From: Streptoalloteichus hindustanus
Lineage (GTDB): Bacteria; Actinomycetota; Actinomycetes; Mycobacteriales; Pseudonocardiaceae
Direction of reading: 5' to 3'
Length of the DNA stretch: 64,000 nucleotides
Assembly (NCBI RefSeq): GCF_900129375.1
Contig: NZ_FQVN01000001.1
Location: 186,001-250,000 of the forward strand
In this document: positions 45,234-53,828 of the stretch, piece by piece
How the letters are laid out: each line of letters begins with the position of its first letter
Numbering within the stretch: position 1 is the first letter of the stretch
Notes under the pieces: generated by a model
The model's database searches: none
The model's input: the letters and a program-made list of their open reading frames with translations, nothing else
What the model was told of the DNA's origin: nothing
Made by a program: the position numbers and the translations under genes

Positions 45234-46242
45234 CCCGAATCCCCCGCTCCACCGCGGCGAGCCGCCGCGCGCCGACCAGCGGGCGCAGACCGCGCCCCGT
45301 GACGAAGTCGTCGAACGCCTGCCGGGTCGTCCAGCGCGGCGTGAACCCGAACTCCGCCCGCAGCCTGGTGGTGTCGAGAACGCGCCCGAAGTTCAGGAAC
45401 CGCACCTGCTCCGGAGAAAAGTCGACCAGACGCGCGCCGCGCACCAGCCGTCCGATGGGCCCGACCGCGGCCGCCGGCACCGGCGCCGGCACCCGACCGG
45501 CCCGCCGGATCGCCTGGGACAGCATCAGGACGCCGTCGCCGCCGACGTTGAACACCCCGGGCAGGTCGTGCAGCGTCGCCCGCTCCAGCACGGCCAGTGC
45601 GTCCTCGGAGTGCAGCAGCTGCACCCGCGCGTCGTGGCCGAGCACCGTCGGCACGACGGGGAGGGCGAAGTACCTGGTCAGCACCGTGTCGACCCGCGGC
45701 CCGACGATGTTGGCGAAGCGGAGGGTCGTGACCAGGACGTCCTGGCGGCGGCGCGCGAACGCGCGGACGTAGTCCTCCACCTCGGCAGCGTCCTTGGCGT
45801 ACCCCGAGGTCGGCAGGTCGTTCGACGCCATGTCCTCGGTGAACAACGCGGGGTCGCGCGGACTCGCCCCGTAGACGGCGGCGGTCGACTTCACCACGAG
45901 CCGACGCACCCGCTCGGACTTCTGGCACGCGGCGAGGAGCTGCATCGTGCCGATGACGTTCAGCTCCTTCATCGCGGAGCGGGGCCCGTGGGGGTTGGCG
46001 GTGACCGACGCGTGGACGACGGTGTCGACCTCGGCGCGGGCGATGACCTTGGCGATGAGCGGGTTGCGGATGTCGGCCCGCACGAACTCGGTGCGCCCCA
46101 TGCGGCGCAGCAGGTCGGGGGGCGGCGGGACCGCGTCGACGCCGAGCACGCGGTCGACGTGGGGGTCGGCGGCGAGGCGGGCGGCGAGATGACCACCGAG
46201 GAACCTGCTCACCCCGGTGACGAGGACGATCCTGGGCGCCAT
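45211..46242 (-). CDS. NAD-dependent epimerase/dehydratase-family SDR, GalE2-like
   Basis: 343 residues from ATG 46242 (AGGGAG upstream). The extended-SDR Rossmann loop is VLVTGVSRFLGGHLAARLA, with FVRADIRNPLI, the NAD segment VVHASVTANPHGPRSAMKEL and STAAVYGASPRDP. The usual YxxxK pair is not present: the region reads TSGYAKDAAEVEDYV, so the Lys is two rather than four residues after Tyr. Mycobacterial Rv0501 has a similar altered site, as I recall. A classical UDP-galactose epimerase role is therefore doubtful. Element copy B lies about 180 bp upstream. Confidence 0.82.
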   Translation of the reverse strand: MAPRIVLVTGVSRFLGGHLAARLAADPHVDRVLGVDAVPPPPDLLRRMGRTEFVRADIRNPLIAKVIARAEVDTVVHASVTANPHGPRSAMKELNVIGTMQLLAACQKSERVRRLVVKSTAAVYGASPRDPALFTEDMASNDLPTSGYAKDAAEVEDYVRAFARRRQDVLVTTLRFANIVGPRVDTVLTRYFALPVVPTVLGHDARVQLLHSEDALAVLERATLHDLPGVFNVGGDGVLMLSQAIRRAGRVPAPVPAAAVGPIGRLVRGARLVDFSPEQVRFLNFGRVLDTTRLRAEFGFTPRWTTRQAFDDFVTGRGLRPLVGARRLAAVERGIRDVVARWS

Positions 46243-46695
46243 GGGACTCCCTGAGCACGGGCGGTGACCAGAGGCGATGCTACCGGCCACAAGGAGTGGC
46301 AGCCGTCCGCACCACCCGCCAGGACGCCCGCCGGCGGGAGATCACGACCCGGCGGTCGGCGCCCGGCCCCGGACATCCTCCGGTCCACCCGACCGAGCGC
46401 CTTGTCGCCCCACCTGGCCGCACGAGATCATGAAATTGGGGGTTCCCCCAGATAACACCGTTTTGGACGAAACGACGGGCGACCATCGCCGTTCCGACGC
46501 CCTCCGGTCGGCCAGGCACGCCGGGGTGTCAAACCGTGCGCCCTCGTGCTCCCCGTCCGCCCCCGGGCGCCGAGCGGGGCCGCGAACGCCGCGGCCGGCG
46601 GGGCCGTGAGGCACCGCCGGCCGCTGGCTCGGCTCCGCGTCGGAAGCGAACATCCGACACAGCGCTGCCCGGACCACGCCGAGCAGCGCGCAAGC
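46243..46695. other. Intergenic region holding element copy B
   Basis: About 450 bp between the bS22 gene end and the SDR gene start. Apart from the 49-bp element at 46423-46471 no gene or hairpin was seen. It should contain the promoter of the SDR-acyltransferase pair. Confidence 0.5.
46423..46471 (-). repeat. 49-bp intergenic element, copy B
   Basis: On the minus strand it matches 13374-13422 at 45 of 49 positions. Differences are single bases beside the G5-AA-C5 core and at the 3' end. It reads toward the SDR gene at 46242, about 180 bp away. Confidence 0.75.
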
Positions 46696-46797
46696 TCACT
46701 TCTTCAGCTTGCGCCGCTGCACGCGGGTCTTGCGAAGCAGCTTGCGGTGCTTCTTCTTGGACATGCGCTTGCGGCGCTTCTTGATGACGGAGCCCAT
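46696..46797 (-). CDS. Small ribosomal subunit protein bS22 (AURKAIP1/COX24-like)
   Basis: 33 residues, ATG 46797 to TGA 46696, too short for most gene finders. The product is almost wholly basic: [20 protein letters not shown] followed by [13 protein letters not shown]. It matches the mycobacterial 33-residue protein Rv0500B, identified in mycobacterial ribosome structures as bS22 near the decoding centre. It sits in the conserved place between the galE2-like gene and the HTH gene upstream of proC. Confidence 0.92.
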   Translation of the reverse strand: MGSVIKKRRKRMSKKKHRKLLRKTRVQRRKLKK

Positions 46798-46977
46798 ACG
46801 CCGTTCCCTCGCTAGTCAGTCGTTGTCGGTGTTTGGTCCTCGCGCTCCGGCCAGCCGCTCGGCGCGCGCAGAACCAGGCACGAACGGCCTCCCAGACTAC
46901 CGGTGCCCCCGGGAGATCGACGCAGACGGGGGCACCCGTCGCCGTCCGAGCGACGACGGACACCCCCGGGAAGCCCC

Positions 46978-47193
46978 TCAGCCAGCGCTGAAGTAGGCGT
47001 TCTCCAGGTATTCGTTGACGGCCTTCTCCGGGACTCGGAACGAGCGCCCCACGCGCACCGCGGGCAGCTCGCCGGAGTGCACCAGGCGGTACACGGTCAT
47101 CTTCGACACGCGCATGATGGCGGCCACCTCGGCGACCGTGAGGAACTGCACCTGGCCGAGCCTGCCTTCGTCGGCCTCCTTGTTCGACGGCAT
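46978..47193 (-). CDS. Excisionase-type HTH DNA-binding protein
   Basis: 71 residues from ATG 47193. A single MerR/excisionase-like winged HTH: FLTVAEVAAIMRVSKMTVYR, LVHSGELPAVRVGRSFRVPE, then KAVNEYLENAYF. It is the counterpart of Rv0500A, next to bS22 and proC. Such proteins bind DNA in actinobacterial core genomes without an associated phage; target unknown. Confidence 0.85.
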   Translation of the reverse strand: MPSNKEADEGRLGQVQFLTVAEVAAIMRVSKMTVYRLVHSGELPAVRVGRSFRVPEKAVNEYLENAYFSAG

Positions 47194-47328
47194 GTGTCAC
47201 CGCGTCCTTCGGCACATGTCGTGCCACCGGCTTCCCCTCCGGCGGTTCGACACGCACGTGCTCTGTCGAGAGTAGCGGGACGACTGGGACGGCTGCGACG
47301 GTCGGATACCCGCCCGGCCGTGCGACAA

Positions 47329-47355
47329 CACCCGGTCGGTCGCGCCGACCGGGTG
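47329..47355. terminator. Hairpin 2 of a tandem pair after proC
   Basis: Arms 47329-47339 and 47345-47355 (11 bp, CACCCGGTCGG with its complement) and a 5-nt loop. It lies downstream of a second, stronger hairpin when read from proC. Confidence 0.7.
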
Positions 47356-47371
47356 GCTGGTCACACGGATC

Positions 47372-47401
47372 GGGGGATGGCGGCCCGGGCCGCCATCCCC
47401 C
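47372..47401. terminator. Perfect 30-bp palindrome after proC
   Basis: The whole segment equals its own reverse complement; arms of 15 bp run from GGGGGATGG to CCATCCCCC. It lies 80 bp after the proC stop on the minus strand and, with the next hairpin, should end the ppx-to-proC transcripts. Confidence 0.8.
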
Positions 47402-47480
47402 GTTCGTTCATGATCAACCCCATCGGGGGTCGAGGGTTGCACGTTCCGCTGTCCGCCGGCGCCGGACGGCGGCCCGGCGG

Positions 47481-48293
47481 TCAGTCGCGCTCGTGCTCCC
47501 GCCCCAGCTCCTCGGAGCGGTCCCTGGCGGCCTCGATGGCGGCCAGCAGCGCCGCCCGCACCCCGTGCCGCTCCAGCTCGCGGACGGCCATGATCGTGGT
47601 ACCGGCCGGCGAGGTCACCGCCTCGCGCAGCGTGACCGGGTGCTCGCCGGAGTCGCGCAGCATCGTGGCCGCGCCCACCGCCGACTGGATGATCAGGTCG
47701 GTGGCCACCGCCCGCGGGATGCCGAGCAGGATCCCCGCGTCGATCATCGCCTCGACCAGGTAGAAGAAGTACGCGGGTCCGGAGCCGGACAACGCGGTCA
47801 CCGCGTCCTGCTGCGACTCGGGCACCCGCACGACCTTGCCCACGCTGCCCAGCAGCTCGGCCACCAGCGTCAGGTGCTCGGGCCCGGCGTGCCGGCCGCC
47901 GGAGATCGCGCTCATCGCCTCGCCGACCACCATCGGCGTGTTCGGCATGACCCGCACGACCGGGACGCCCTCCGGGAGCCGCCGCTCGAACAGCGCGGTC
48001 GGCAGGCCGGCGCACAGCGACACCACGAGCGTGCCCGGCCCGACCGCCGGGGCGAGCTCGGTGAGCAGGGGCTCGATGTCCTGCGGCTTGACCGCGACCA
48101 CCAGGACGTCGGCCTCGGCCGCCGCGGTGGCCACGTCGGTCCCGCGGATGCCGTAGCGCCTGCTCAGCTCGGCGCTGCGCTCCGGGTGGCGCTCGGTGAA
48201 CAACAGCCGGTCGGGCGCGCGTCCGGCCTGGAGCAGGCCGGACAGCAACGCCTCACCGATCTTGCCAGCACCCAGCACGGCGATGGTCGTCAT
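47481..48293 (-). CDS. proC: Pyrroline-5-carboxylate reductase
   Basis: A 270-residue NAD(P)H enzyme making proline from pyrroline-5-carboxylate. The Rossmann N-terminus is TTIAVLGAGKIGEALLSGLL; further on are VLVVAVKPQDIEPLL, VVSLCAGLPTALFE, VRVMPNTPMVVGEAM and the C-terminal signature ALSGSGPAYFFYLVEAMIDA with DSGEHPVTLREAVTSPAGTT. Two genes upstream a proline dehydrogenase runs the opposite direction of proline metabolism on the same strand. Confidence 0.95.
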   Translation of the reverse strand: MTTIAVLGAGKIGEALLSGLLQAGRAPDRLLFTERHPERSAELSRRYGIRGTDVATAAAEADVLVVAVKPQDIEPLLTELAPAVGPGTLVVSLCAGLPTALFERRLPEGVPVVRVMPNTPMVVGEAMSAISGGRHAGPEHLTLVAELLGSVGKVVRVPESQQDAVTALSGSGPAYFFYLVEAMIDAGILLGIPRAVATDLIIQSAVGAATMLRDSGEHPVTLREAVTSPAGTTIMAVRELERHGVRAALLAAIEAARDRSEELGREHERD

Positions 48294-48335
48294 GGCGAAC
48301 AGGGTGCCATCGACCCCGACGGCGGCCGGCGGCGG

Positions 48336-49235
48336 TCAGCGCTCCTGGCGGAACGGGCGGTGCTCCGCCGGGGTCAGCGCGAGCTGCCTCGCCTGGCAGA
48401 CCAGCCGCCCCGCCGCGTCCACGACCGTGAGGTCCTCGTCGAACCACTGGCCGTGCACCGCGCGGCTCCTGGCCTCCACCCGAAGCCAGCCGGGCGCCGG
48501 GCGGGCCCGGAGCAGGGCGGTCAGCTGCACCGTGGGCGACCAGCCGATCCGACCGAGGTTGAAGGTGACCGGCGGGGTGATGTCGCCCGCGGCCAGCGCG
48601 AACAGCGCGTCGGGCTCCTCCCCCCTCGGCCGGACCCACAGCCGCAGGACCGGCTCGGCCCCCGGCCGCTCGGCGAGGAAGGCCGCGGTGTCCGGGTCGA
48701 GCCGCAGGTCGCAGCCCTGGGCGACCCGGAACACCTCGGCCATCGGCGAGGCACCGACGTCGACCGCCCGTGCCGGCGGGGTGGCCGGCATGGACGGCAG
48801 GTCCGCCCACGCCGGTTCCGCGTCCGGCAACGCGCCGGCCGTGACCGTGGCGTCCACGCAGACCCGGCCGCGTTGCTCCAGCACGGCGTGGACGACGTTC
48901 ACGGTGCGGCCGGTGCGGCGCACCTCGGTGCGCAGCAGCACCGGCCCCACCTCGGGCGCGTGCAGGAACTGCGCGCTGACCGCGAGCGGGTCCAGGGGAG
49001 TGGGCCCGTCGCGGTCCACGGCGGCCAGGGCCGCCCTGGTCAGCACCGACAGCAGGTAGCCGCCGTGCGGGCGGCCGCCGATCGTCCACACGGCGGACAG
49101 CTCCGCGGTGAAGCTGCCGTCGCCCAGCGGGCGCACGGCCGAGGCCGAAGAGAACGCTGCGAACGCCGTGATCGACGGGGACGCCGAGGACGCGGACGCC
49201 GACGCGGTGCGGGACGCGGGCAGCCCGGTGGTCAC
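48336..49235 (-). CDS. Acyl-CoA thioesterase-family protein
   Basis: 299 residues from GTG 49235, which overlaps the proline dehydrogenase stop as GTGA. After a Ser/Ala-rich start it has the double hot-dog layout of TesB-like thioesterases: WTIGGRPHGGYLLSVLTRAA with AVSAQFLHAPEVGPVLLRTE in the first unit and TFNLGRIGWSPTVQLTALLR, WFDEDLTVVDAAGRLVCQAR in the second. It may hydrolyse acyl-CoA, but catalytic residues vary in this family and I could not pin them. Confidence 0.8.
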   Translation of the reverse strand: MTTGLPASRTASASASSASPSITAFAAFSSASAVRPLGDGSFTAELSAVWTIGGRPHGGYLLSVLTRAALAAVDRDGPTPLDPLAVSAQFLHAPEVGPVLLRTEVRRTGRTVNVVHAVLEQRGRVCVDATVTAGALPDAEPAWADLPSMPATPPARAVDVGASPMAEVFRVAQGCDLRLDPDTAAFLAERPGAEPVLRLWVRPRGEEPDALFALAAGDITPPVTFNLGRIGWSPTVQLTALLRARPAPGWLRVEARSRAVHGQWFDEDLTVVDAAGRLVCQARQLALTPAEHRPFRQER

Positions 49236-50158
49236 GACTTGCTGACCAGCGACCTGAGGAACAGCGCGGTGTTGGCCGGCTTCTCGGCCATGCGGCGCAT
49301 CAGGTAGCCGTACCACTCCTCGCCGTACGGGATGTAGACGCGGACGGTCTCCCCCGCGCCGGCGAGCCGGCGCTGCTCCTCGGGGCGCACGCCGTAGAGC
49401 ATCTGGTACTCGTAGCTGCCGGGCTTGCGGCCGTACCAGCGGGCCCGCTCGCCGATGACCTCGACCAGACGCGGGTCGTGCGTGGCGAACATCGGGTAGC
49501 CGTCGCCGGCCAGCAGCGCGTTCACGCAGCGGACGTAGGCCAGGTCCACCTCGTGCGGGGCGACGTGGGCGACGGTGTCCGGCTCCTTGTAGGCGCCCTT
49601 GCACAGGCGGATGCGCGAGCCCTCGGTGGCCAGCGCGGTGGCGTCGTCGAAGGTGCGGTGCAGGTACGCCTGGAGCACGCCGCCGGCCCACGGCCAGGTC
49701 CGGCGCAGCTCGCGCAGGATGCCCAGGGTGGAGTCGGTGGTCGTGTGGTCCTCCATGTCGAGGGTGACCGTGGTCCCGGCCTGCTCGGCGGCGGCGCAGA
49801 TGCGGGAGGCGTTGTCCAACGCCAGCCGCTCGTCCAGCGCCTGGCCGACGGCGGAGAGCTTGACGCTCACCTCGGCCCGGTCGGCGAGGCCGTCGGCCCG
49901 CAGGCGGTCCAGCAGCTCCAGGTACGCCTGGACGGTCTTCTCGGCCTGGGCTCGGTCGGTGGTGTCCTCGCCCAGGTAGTCGAGGGTGACCGAGAGGCCG
50001 GCGGCGACCAGGTCCTTGGTCGCGGTGACGGCGTCTTCGGTGGTCTCGCCGGCGACGAACCGGCGCACGACGTCGCGGCTGACGGGGGCGGTGGCCACCA
50101 GGCGCCGGATGGTGTCGTTACCGGCCGCGGCAAGGATCAACGTGCGCAGCGGATTCAC
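49232..50158 (-). CDS. Proline dehydrogenase (monofunctional)
   Basis: 308 residues from GTG 50158 (VNPLRTLILAAAGN). An FAD TIM-barrel enzyme oxidising proline to pyrroline-5-carboxylate. Signatures: VSVKLSAVGQALD, TVTLDMEDHTTTDSTLGI, VLQAYLHRTFDDA, RIRLCKGAYKEP, MFATHDPRLVE and the C-terminal EYQMLYGVRPEEQRRL with VRVYIPYGEEWYGYLMRR. It stands alone, without the P5C dehydrogenase domain of PutA. It shares a transcript with the thioesterase and probably proC. A LacI-type palindrome at 50261-50274 lies upstream. Confidence 0.94.
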   Translation of the reverse strand: MNPLRTLILAAAGNDTIRRLVATAPVSRDVVRRFVAGETTEDAVTATKDLVAAGLSVTLDYLGEDTTDRAQAEKTVQAYLELLDRLRADGLADRAEVSVKLSAVGQALDERLALDNASRICAAAEQAGTTVTLDMEDHTTTDSTLGILRELRRTWPWAGGVLQAYLHRTFDDATALATEGSRIRLCKGAYKEPDTVAHVAPHEVDLAYVRCVNALLAGDGYPMFATHDPRLVEVIGERARWYGRKPGSYEYQMLYGVRPEEQRRLAGAGETVRVYIPYGEEWYGYLMRRMAEKPANTALFLRSLVSKS

Positions 50159-50404
50159 GGCCGCACTGTACGTCTTCTCGGGGGTCGGTTTCTCACCCGG
50201 TGGTACGCCGCATCCCCTGCCGGGCGCGACGGCCGTGTGCGCTGAGTGTCCGAATTGGGCAGGAAAGCGCTTGCCAGCCGCCATCCGGGGGCAAATTGTC
50301 CAACGTGGACGCTCGGACAGGCGGGGTCGAGCGCCGCCGGCGGGCCCGGGAAGAGATGTCCGACACGTGCGGGCGCGCGGGCGCGCGTCATGGCCGGGCG
50401 CTCG

Positions 50405-51268
50405 TCAGGGTCGGGCGAGGTGCCGGCGGGCGAAGGCCAGCGACTCGGCGAGCATCCGGGCGCGCTCCGCCCGGTCCCGCGCCTTGCGGGTGTTGACCTC
50501 CAGCACCACGGCCCCGTCGAAGTCGCCGAGCGCCAGCTCCTCGCACAGCTCGGCGCAGGGCTGGGTGCCCCGTCCCGGCACGAGGTGCTCGTCGACCGGC
50601 GCGCCCGTGCCGTCGGCGAGGTGCACGTGCGCGAGCCCGCCGCCCATCCGCTTGGCCAGTTCGAGGGCGTCGACGTGCGCGGCGGCGCAGTGCGAGAGGT
50701 CGAGCGTGTAGTTGGCGTAGCCGACGTCGGTGGGGTCCGGTGAGGGCCGGAAGCCGGAGACGCTCAGCGGGCGCCTCCTGCCGAGCGGGCGCATGGGGAA
50801 CATGTTCTCCACCGCGACGCGGACGCCGTCGCGCTCCTCCAACCGGTCCACGATGCGCGGGAAGTTCTCGGCGTAGCGGCGTTGCCACCGGAAGGGCGGG
50901 TGCACGACCACCGTCGGCGCGCCGAGCTCCACCGCGGCCGAGACCGCCCGGTCCAACCGCACCTCGGGGTCGGCGGACCACACCCGCTGCGTGATCAGCA
51001 GGCAGGGCGCGTGCACGGACAGCACCGGCACCCCGTGCTTCTCGGCCAGCCGGGCGACGGCCCGCACGTCCTGGCTCACCGGGTCGGCCCAGACCATCAG
51101 CTCGACGCCGTCGTAGCCCAGCTCGGCGGCCATGGCGAAGGCCGCGCCCACCGGCTGCGGCCACACCGAGGCGCTGGACAGGCCCACCGGCACGGCGGCC
51201 CGCCGCCGCGCCTCACCGGCGCTGGAGACCGCGAACACGGCGCGGCGCGCCCCGCCCGCCCCGCTCAT
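50405..51268 (-). CDS. TIM-barrel sugar phosphate isomerase/epimerase-family protein
   Basis: 287 residues from ATG 51268 (AP endonuclease 2/xylose isomerase-like fold). Barrel strands with likely metal ligands: [78 protein letters not shown] and VVLEVNTRKARD, giving the usual His/Asp/Glu set. It corresponds to mycobacterial Rv0498. Substrate unknown. Its ATG overlaps the stop of the upstream membrane-protein gene (ATGA). Confidence 0.82.
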   Translation of the reverse strand: MSGAGGARRAVFAVSSAGEARRRAAVPVGLSSASVWPQPVGAAFAMAAELGYDGVELMVWADPVSQDVRAVARLAEKHGVPVLSVHAPCLLITQRVWSADPEVRLDRAVSAAVELGAPTVVVHPPFRWQRRYAENFPRIVDRLEERDGVRVAVENMFPMRPLGRRRPLSVSGFRPSPDPTDVGYANYTLDLSHCAAAHVDALELAKRMGGGLAHVHLADGTGAPVDEHLVPGRGTQPCAELCEELALGDFDGAVVLEVNTRKARDRAERARMLAESLAFARRHLARP

Positions 51269-52617
51269 CTGTGGACGAGCAGCAGGGCCGCCGGCGACAC
51301 GGTGACCACGAGTCCGACCAGCACCGCCAGCACCGTGGTCTGCACGTCGTCGGCCTTGCGGATCACCCGGACGACCAGCACCAGGCCGACCGTGACCACG
51401 AGCGCGGCGATCAGCGCCACCGCCGCGAACGTCTGCCACAGCCACTGGAAGCCCAGCCACAACGCGCCGCCGCCCAGCAGGCCCACGCCGAGCTGGGAGA
51501 CCATCACCAGCCACTCCTTGCCCGGCGACCGCTCCTGCTCGGCCTCCGCCGCCTCGTCGAGCTCGTCGACGTCGGCGAGCCCGGCCGGCGGCTCGTCCGC
51601 GAGCGCGCCGTCAGCGTCGGCGTCGGCGTCGGTGCCGTCCGCACTGGCGCCGACATTCTCGGCGCGCTGCTCCCGAGCGGCGGGCGCGGCGGCGGCGGGC
51701 GAAACGCCCGCGGTGCCCGCCCCCGGGGCCCGGTCCGGCTCGTCGTCGTCCTCGTCGTCGAGGTCGTCCGGGTACCAGCGGGCGGTGGACGGCCCCTCGT
51801 CGAGCTCGTCATCGGGCGGCGCGGCGGCGGGGGGCTCGGCGATCCGCGGGAGTTGCTCGGTCATCGGCTCGCCGTCGCGCGCCGGTGGTGCGACAGGCGC
51901 GGGCACCGGCGGGATGTTCTGGAGCGTGCCGTCGAGCGCGGCCAGCACCCCGCCGACGGCGGTCTCGGCGACGGCGTTCGCTCCGGGCGCGTCGTCCCGG
52001 ATCTGCGGGACCTGCGTCGTGTCGGTGAGGTCGTCGGGCACCCCCGCCATCCGCGGCGGCGCCTCCGGCGGGACCCCCTCGCCGGGACCGGGACCGGGGA
52101 TCGGCGGGACCGGCGCGGTGTACTCGGCCGGGTTGGCGTCGTCGTACGGCACGGGCGGCAGCGGCGGGGGCACCGCCTTGGCCGCCGGCTTGGGCACGGA
52201 CTTGGCGACCGGCTTGGGCGCCGCCTTCGGCACCGGCTTGCGGGTGGGCCTGGGCGCGGGCTTCGGGGCCGGTGGCGCGGGCGGCTCCGGCTCGGGGGGT
52301 GCCATCCGGCCGTGCGACGGCGCGTCGTAGTGCGGGTAGGCCGGCTGGGTGGCCGTCACCGCCGTGTCCTCGACCGGGGGCGCGGGCGGGGCCGGCTCCG
52401 GATCGGCGTCGGGCGGCACGTCGGTGATCGGCCGCATCCGGCCGCTCTCCGACAGCACCCTGCCGATGATGGCCTGCGGGGCGGTCTCGCTGGCGTCGTC
52501 GGCCCGCCGCCGACGCCGACGCGGCGCCGCCGCGCCCGGGCTGCTCCCGTACTGGGCGAGCAGCTCGGCGACGGTGCGCTGCCCCTGGTTGTCCTCCGGG
52601 CCGCTGTCCCGACTCAT
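51265..52617 (-). CDS. Pro/Ala-rich membrane protein, Rv0497-like
   Basis: 450 residues from ATG 52617. The N-terminal motif RTVAELLAQYG and a basic RRRRRR patch precede a long disordered region rich in Pro, Ala and Lys, then an Asp/Glu-rich segment (DDELDEGPSTARWYPDDLDD). The C-terminal 110 residues hold three or four helices (WLVMVSQLGVGLLGGGALWL, AALVVTVGLVLVVRVI, LAVLVGLVVTVSPAALLLV). RTVAELLAQ followed by a basic patch is common in actinobacterial envelope proteins. Coupled by ATGA overlaps to ppx upstream and the TIM-barrel gene downstream. Function unknown. Confidence 0.78.
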   Translation of the reverse strand: MSRDSGPEDNQGQRTVAELLAQYGSSPGAAAPRRRRRRADDASETAPQAIIGRVLSESGRMRPITDVPPDADPEPAPPAPPVEDTAVTATQPAYPHYDAPSHGRMAPPEPEPPAPPAPKPAPRPTRKPVPKAAPKPVAKSVPKPAAKAVPPPLPPVPYDDANPAEYTAPVPPIPGPGPGEGVPPEAPPRMAGVPDDLTDTTQVPQIRDDAPGANAVAETAVGGVLAALDGTLQNIPPVPAPVAPPARDGEPMTEQLPRIAEPPAAAPPDDELDEGPSTARWYPDDLDDEDDDEPDRAPGAGTAGVSPAAAAPAAREQRAENVGASADGTDADADADGALADEPPAGLADVDELDEAAEAEQERSPGKEWLVMVSQLGVGLLGGGALWLGFQWLWQTFAAVALIAALVVTVGLVLVVRVIRKADDVQTTVLAVLVGLVVTVSPAALLLVHR

Positions 52618-53675
52618 CGCTCCCACCGTGCCCCGTGATCGCCGGTCCGTCCAGTGACGACGACCGGGTCCTCCTCAACCCGCTCGTCGGGTCCGACCCC
52701 CGTCCCCGCCGCGGCGGTCCCCGCTCCGCCGGGCGCGGTGTGGTCGGTTCCGTTGGTGTGGTCCAAGCGGCGCAGGATGACCCCCTCGCGCAACGCCCAC
52801 GGGCAGATCTCCAGCTCGGGCAGGGACAACGCGCGCATCGTGGCCTCCGCGACCAGCGCGCCGGCGACGAGCTGGTGCGCCCGGCCGGCGCTCACCCCCT
52901 CCAGCTCGCCGAGGTCGGCGGCGGACATCCGCGAGACGAACGCGATGAGCTGCCGCAGGCCGGCGTCGGTGAGCACCCGGCGCACGCGCGGCCCGGCGGA
53001 GGAGGGTGCGGCCCCGGTGAGCCGGGCCAGGGTGCGGAAGGTCTTCGAGGTCGCCACGGCGCGGTCCGGGCTGCCGGCCCGGCGCAGCTTCCTCGCCACC
53101 GGCACGAGCTGCGCGTCGAGCCAGTCGCGCAGCGCGCCGACCTCGCGTTGGCTGGGCGGGTCCCTGCGCAGCCGGGTGCGGGCCAGCCGGCCCGCGCCGA
53201 AGGGGACCGACAGCGCCAGGTCCGGGTCCTCGTCGATGCCGGTGGCCAGCTCCAGCGAGCCGCCGCCGATGTCGACGACCAGGAGCTGACCGGCCGACCA
53301 GCCGAACCAGCGCCGCGCCGCCAGGAAGGTGTAGCGGGCCTCGTCCTCACCGCTGAGCACCCGCAGCTCGACGCCGGTCTCGGCGCGCACGCGCTCCAGG
53401 ACCGCGCCGCAGTTGCGGGCCTCCCTGACCGCCGAGGTGGCGAACGCCATCAGCTCCTCGCAGCCGTGCTCGTCGGCCGCGTCCCTGGCGTCGGCGACCG
53501 CGCGGACCAGCCGGTCCGCCCCCGCCGCGGTCAGCTCGCCGCTGTCGTCGATCTGCTCGGCGAGTCGGAGCACCGTCTTGTCCGAGCTCATCGGCGTCGG
53601 GTGGGCACCCCGATGTGCGTCCACCACCAACAGGTGGACGGTGTTCGACCCCACGTCCAGCACCCCGAGGCGCAC
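52614..53675 (-). CDS. ppx: Exopolyphosphatase / pppGpp phosphatase family (Ppx1-like)
   Basis: About 353 residues from GTG 53675 (RLGVLDVGSNTVHLLVVDA); GTG 53684 is possible and neither has a clear ribosome site. The actin-like ATPase fold shows phosphate 1 loop LDVGSNTVHLLVV, phosphate 2 loop LLVVDIGGGSLELATG, and AFATSAVREARN. Length matches the short two-domain form, equivalent to mycobacterial Ppx1 (Rv0496), which removes terminal phosphate from polyphosphate. The C-terminal 40 residues are a variable tail. It lies beside regX3-senX3, joining polyphosphate turnover to phosphate sensing. Confidence 0.92.
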   Translation of the reverse strand: MRLGVLDVGSNTVHLLVVDAHRGAHPTPMSSDKTVLRLAEQIDDSGELTAAGADRLVRAVADARDAADEHGCEELMAFATSAVREARNCGAVLERVRAETGVELRVLSGEDEARYTFLAARRWFGWSAGQLLVVDIGGGSLELATGIDEDPDLALSVPFGAGRLARTRLRRDPPSQREVGALRDWLDAQLVPVARKLRRAGSPDRAVATSKTFRTLARLTGAAPSSAGPRVRRVLTDAGLRQLIAFVSRMSAADLGELEGVSAGRAHQLVAGALVAEATMRALSLPELEICPWALREGVILRRLDHTNGTDHTAPGGAGTAAAGTGVGPDERVEEDPVVVTGRTGDHGARWER

Positions 53676-53828
53676 GTGTCGCACGGTACCGGTCGGTTCC
53701 GTCGCGTGTGCCCAGCACCCGGAAACCGGGTGAGTCGCGTCGCGTCCGGGTGGCCGCCGCCCGTACCGCCATCGGCCCAGGCAGCGGCGCTCCCCACCGC
53801 CTGGGGACCGGTCCACGCGGGGTGACCG

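Noticed and set aside
50246-50258. 13-mer GTGTCCGAATTGG shared with 56121-56133
   Set aside because: Both copies are intergenic, but a 13-base match is expected by chance in 64 kb and there is no flanking similarity.
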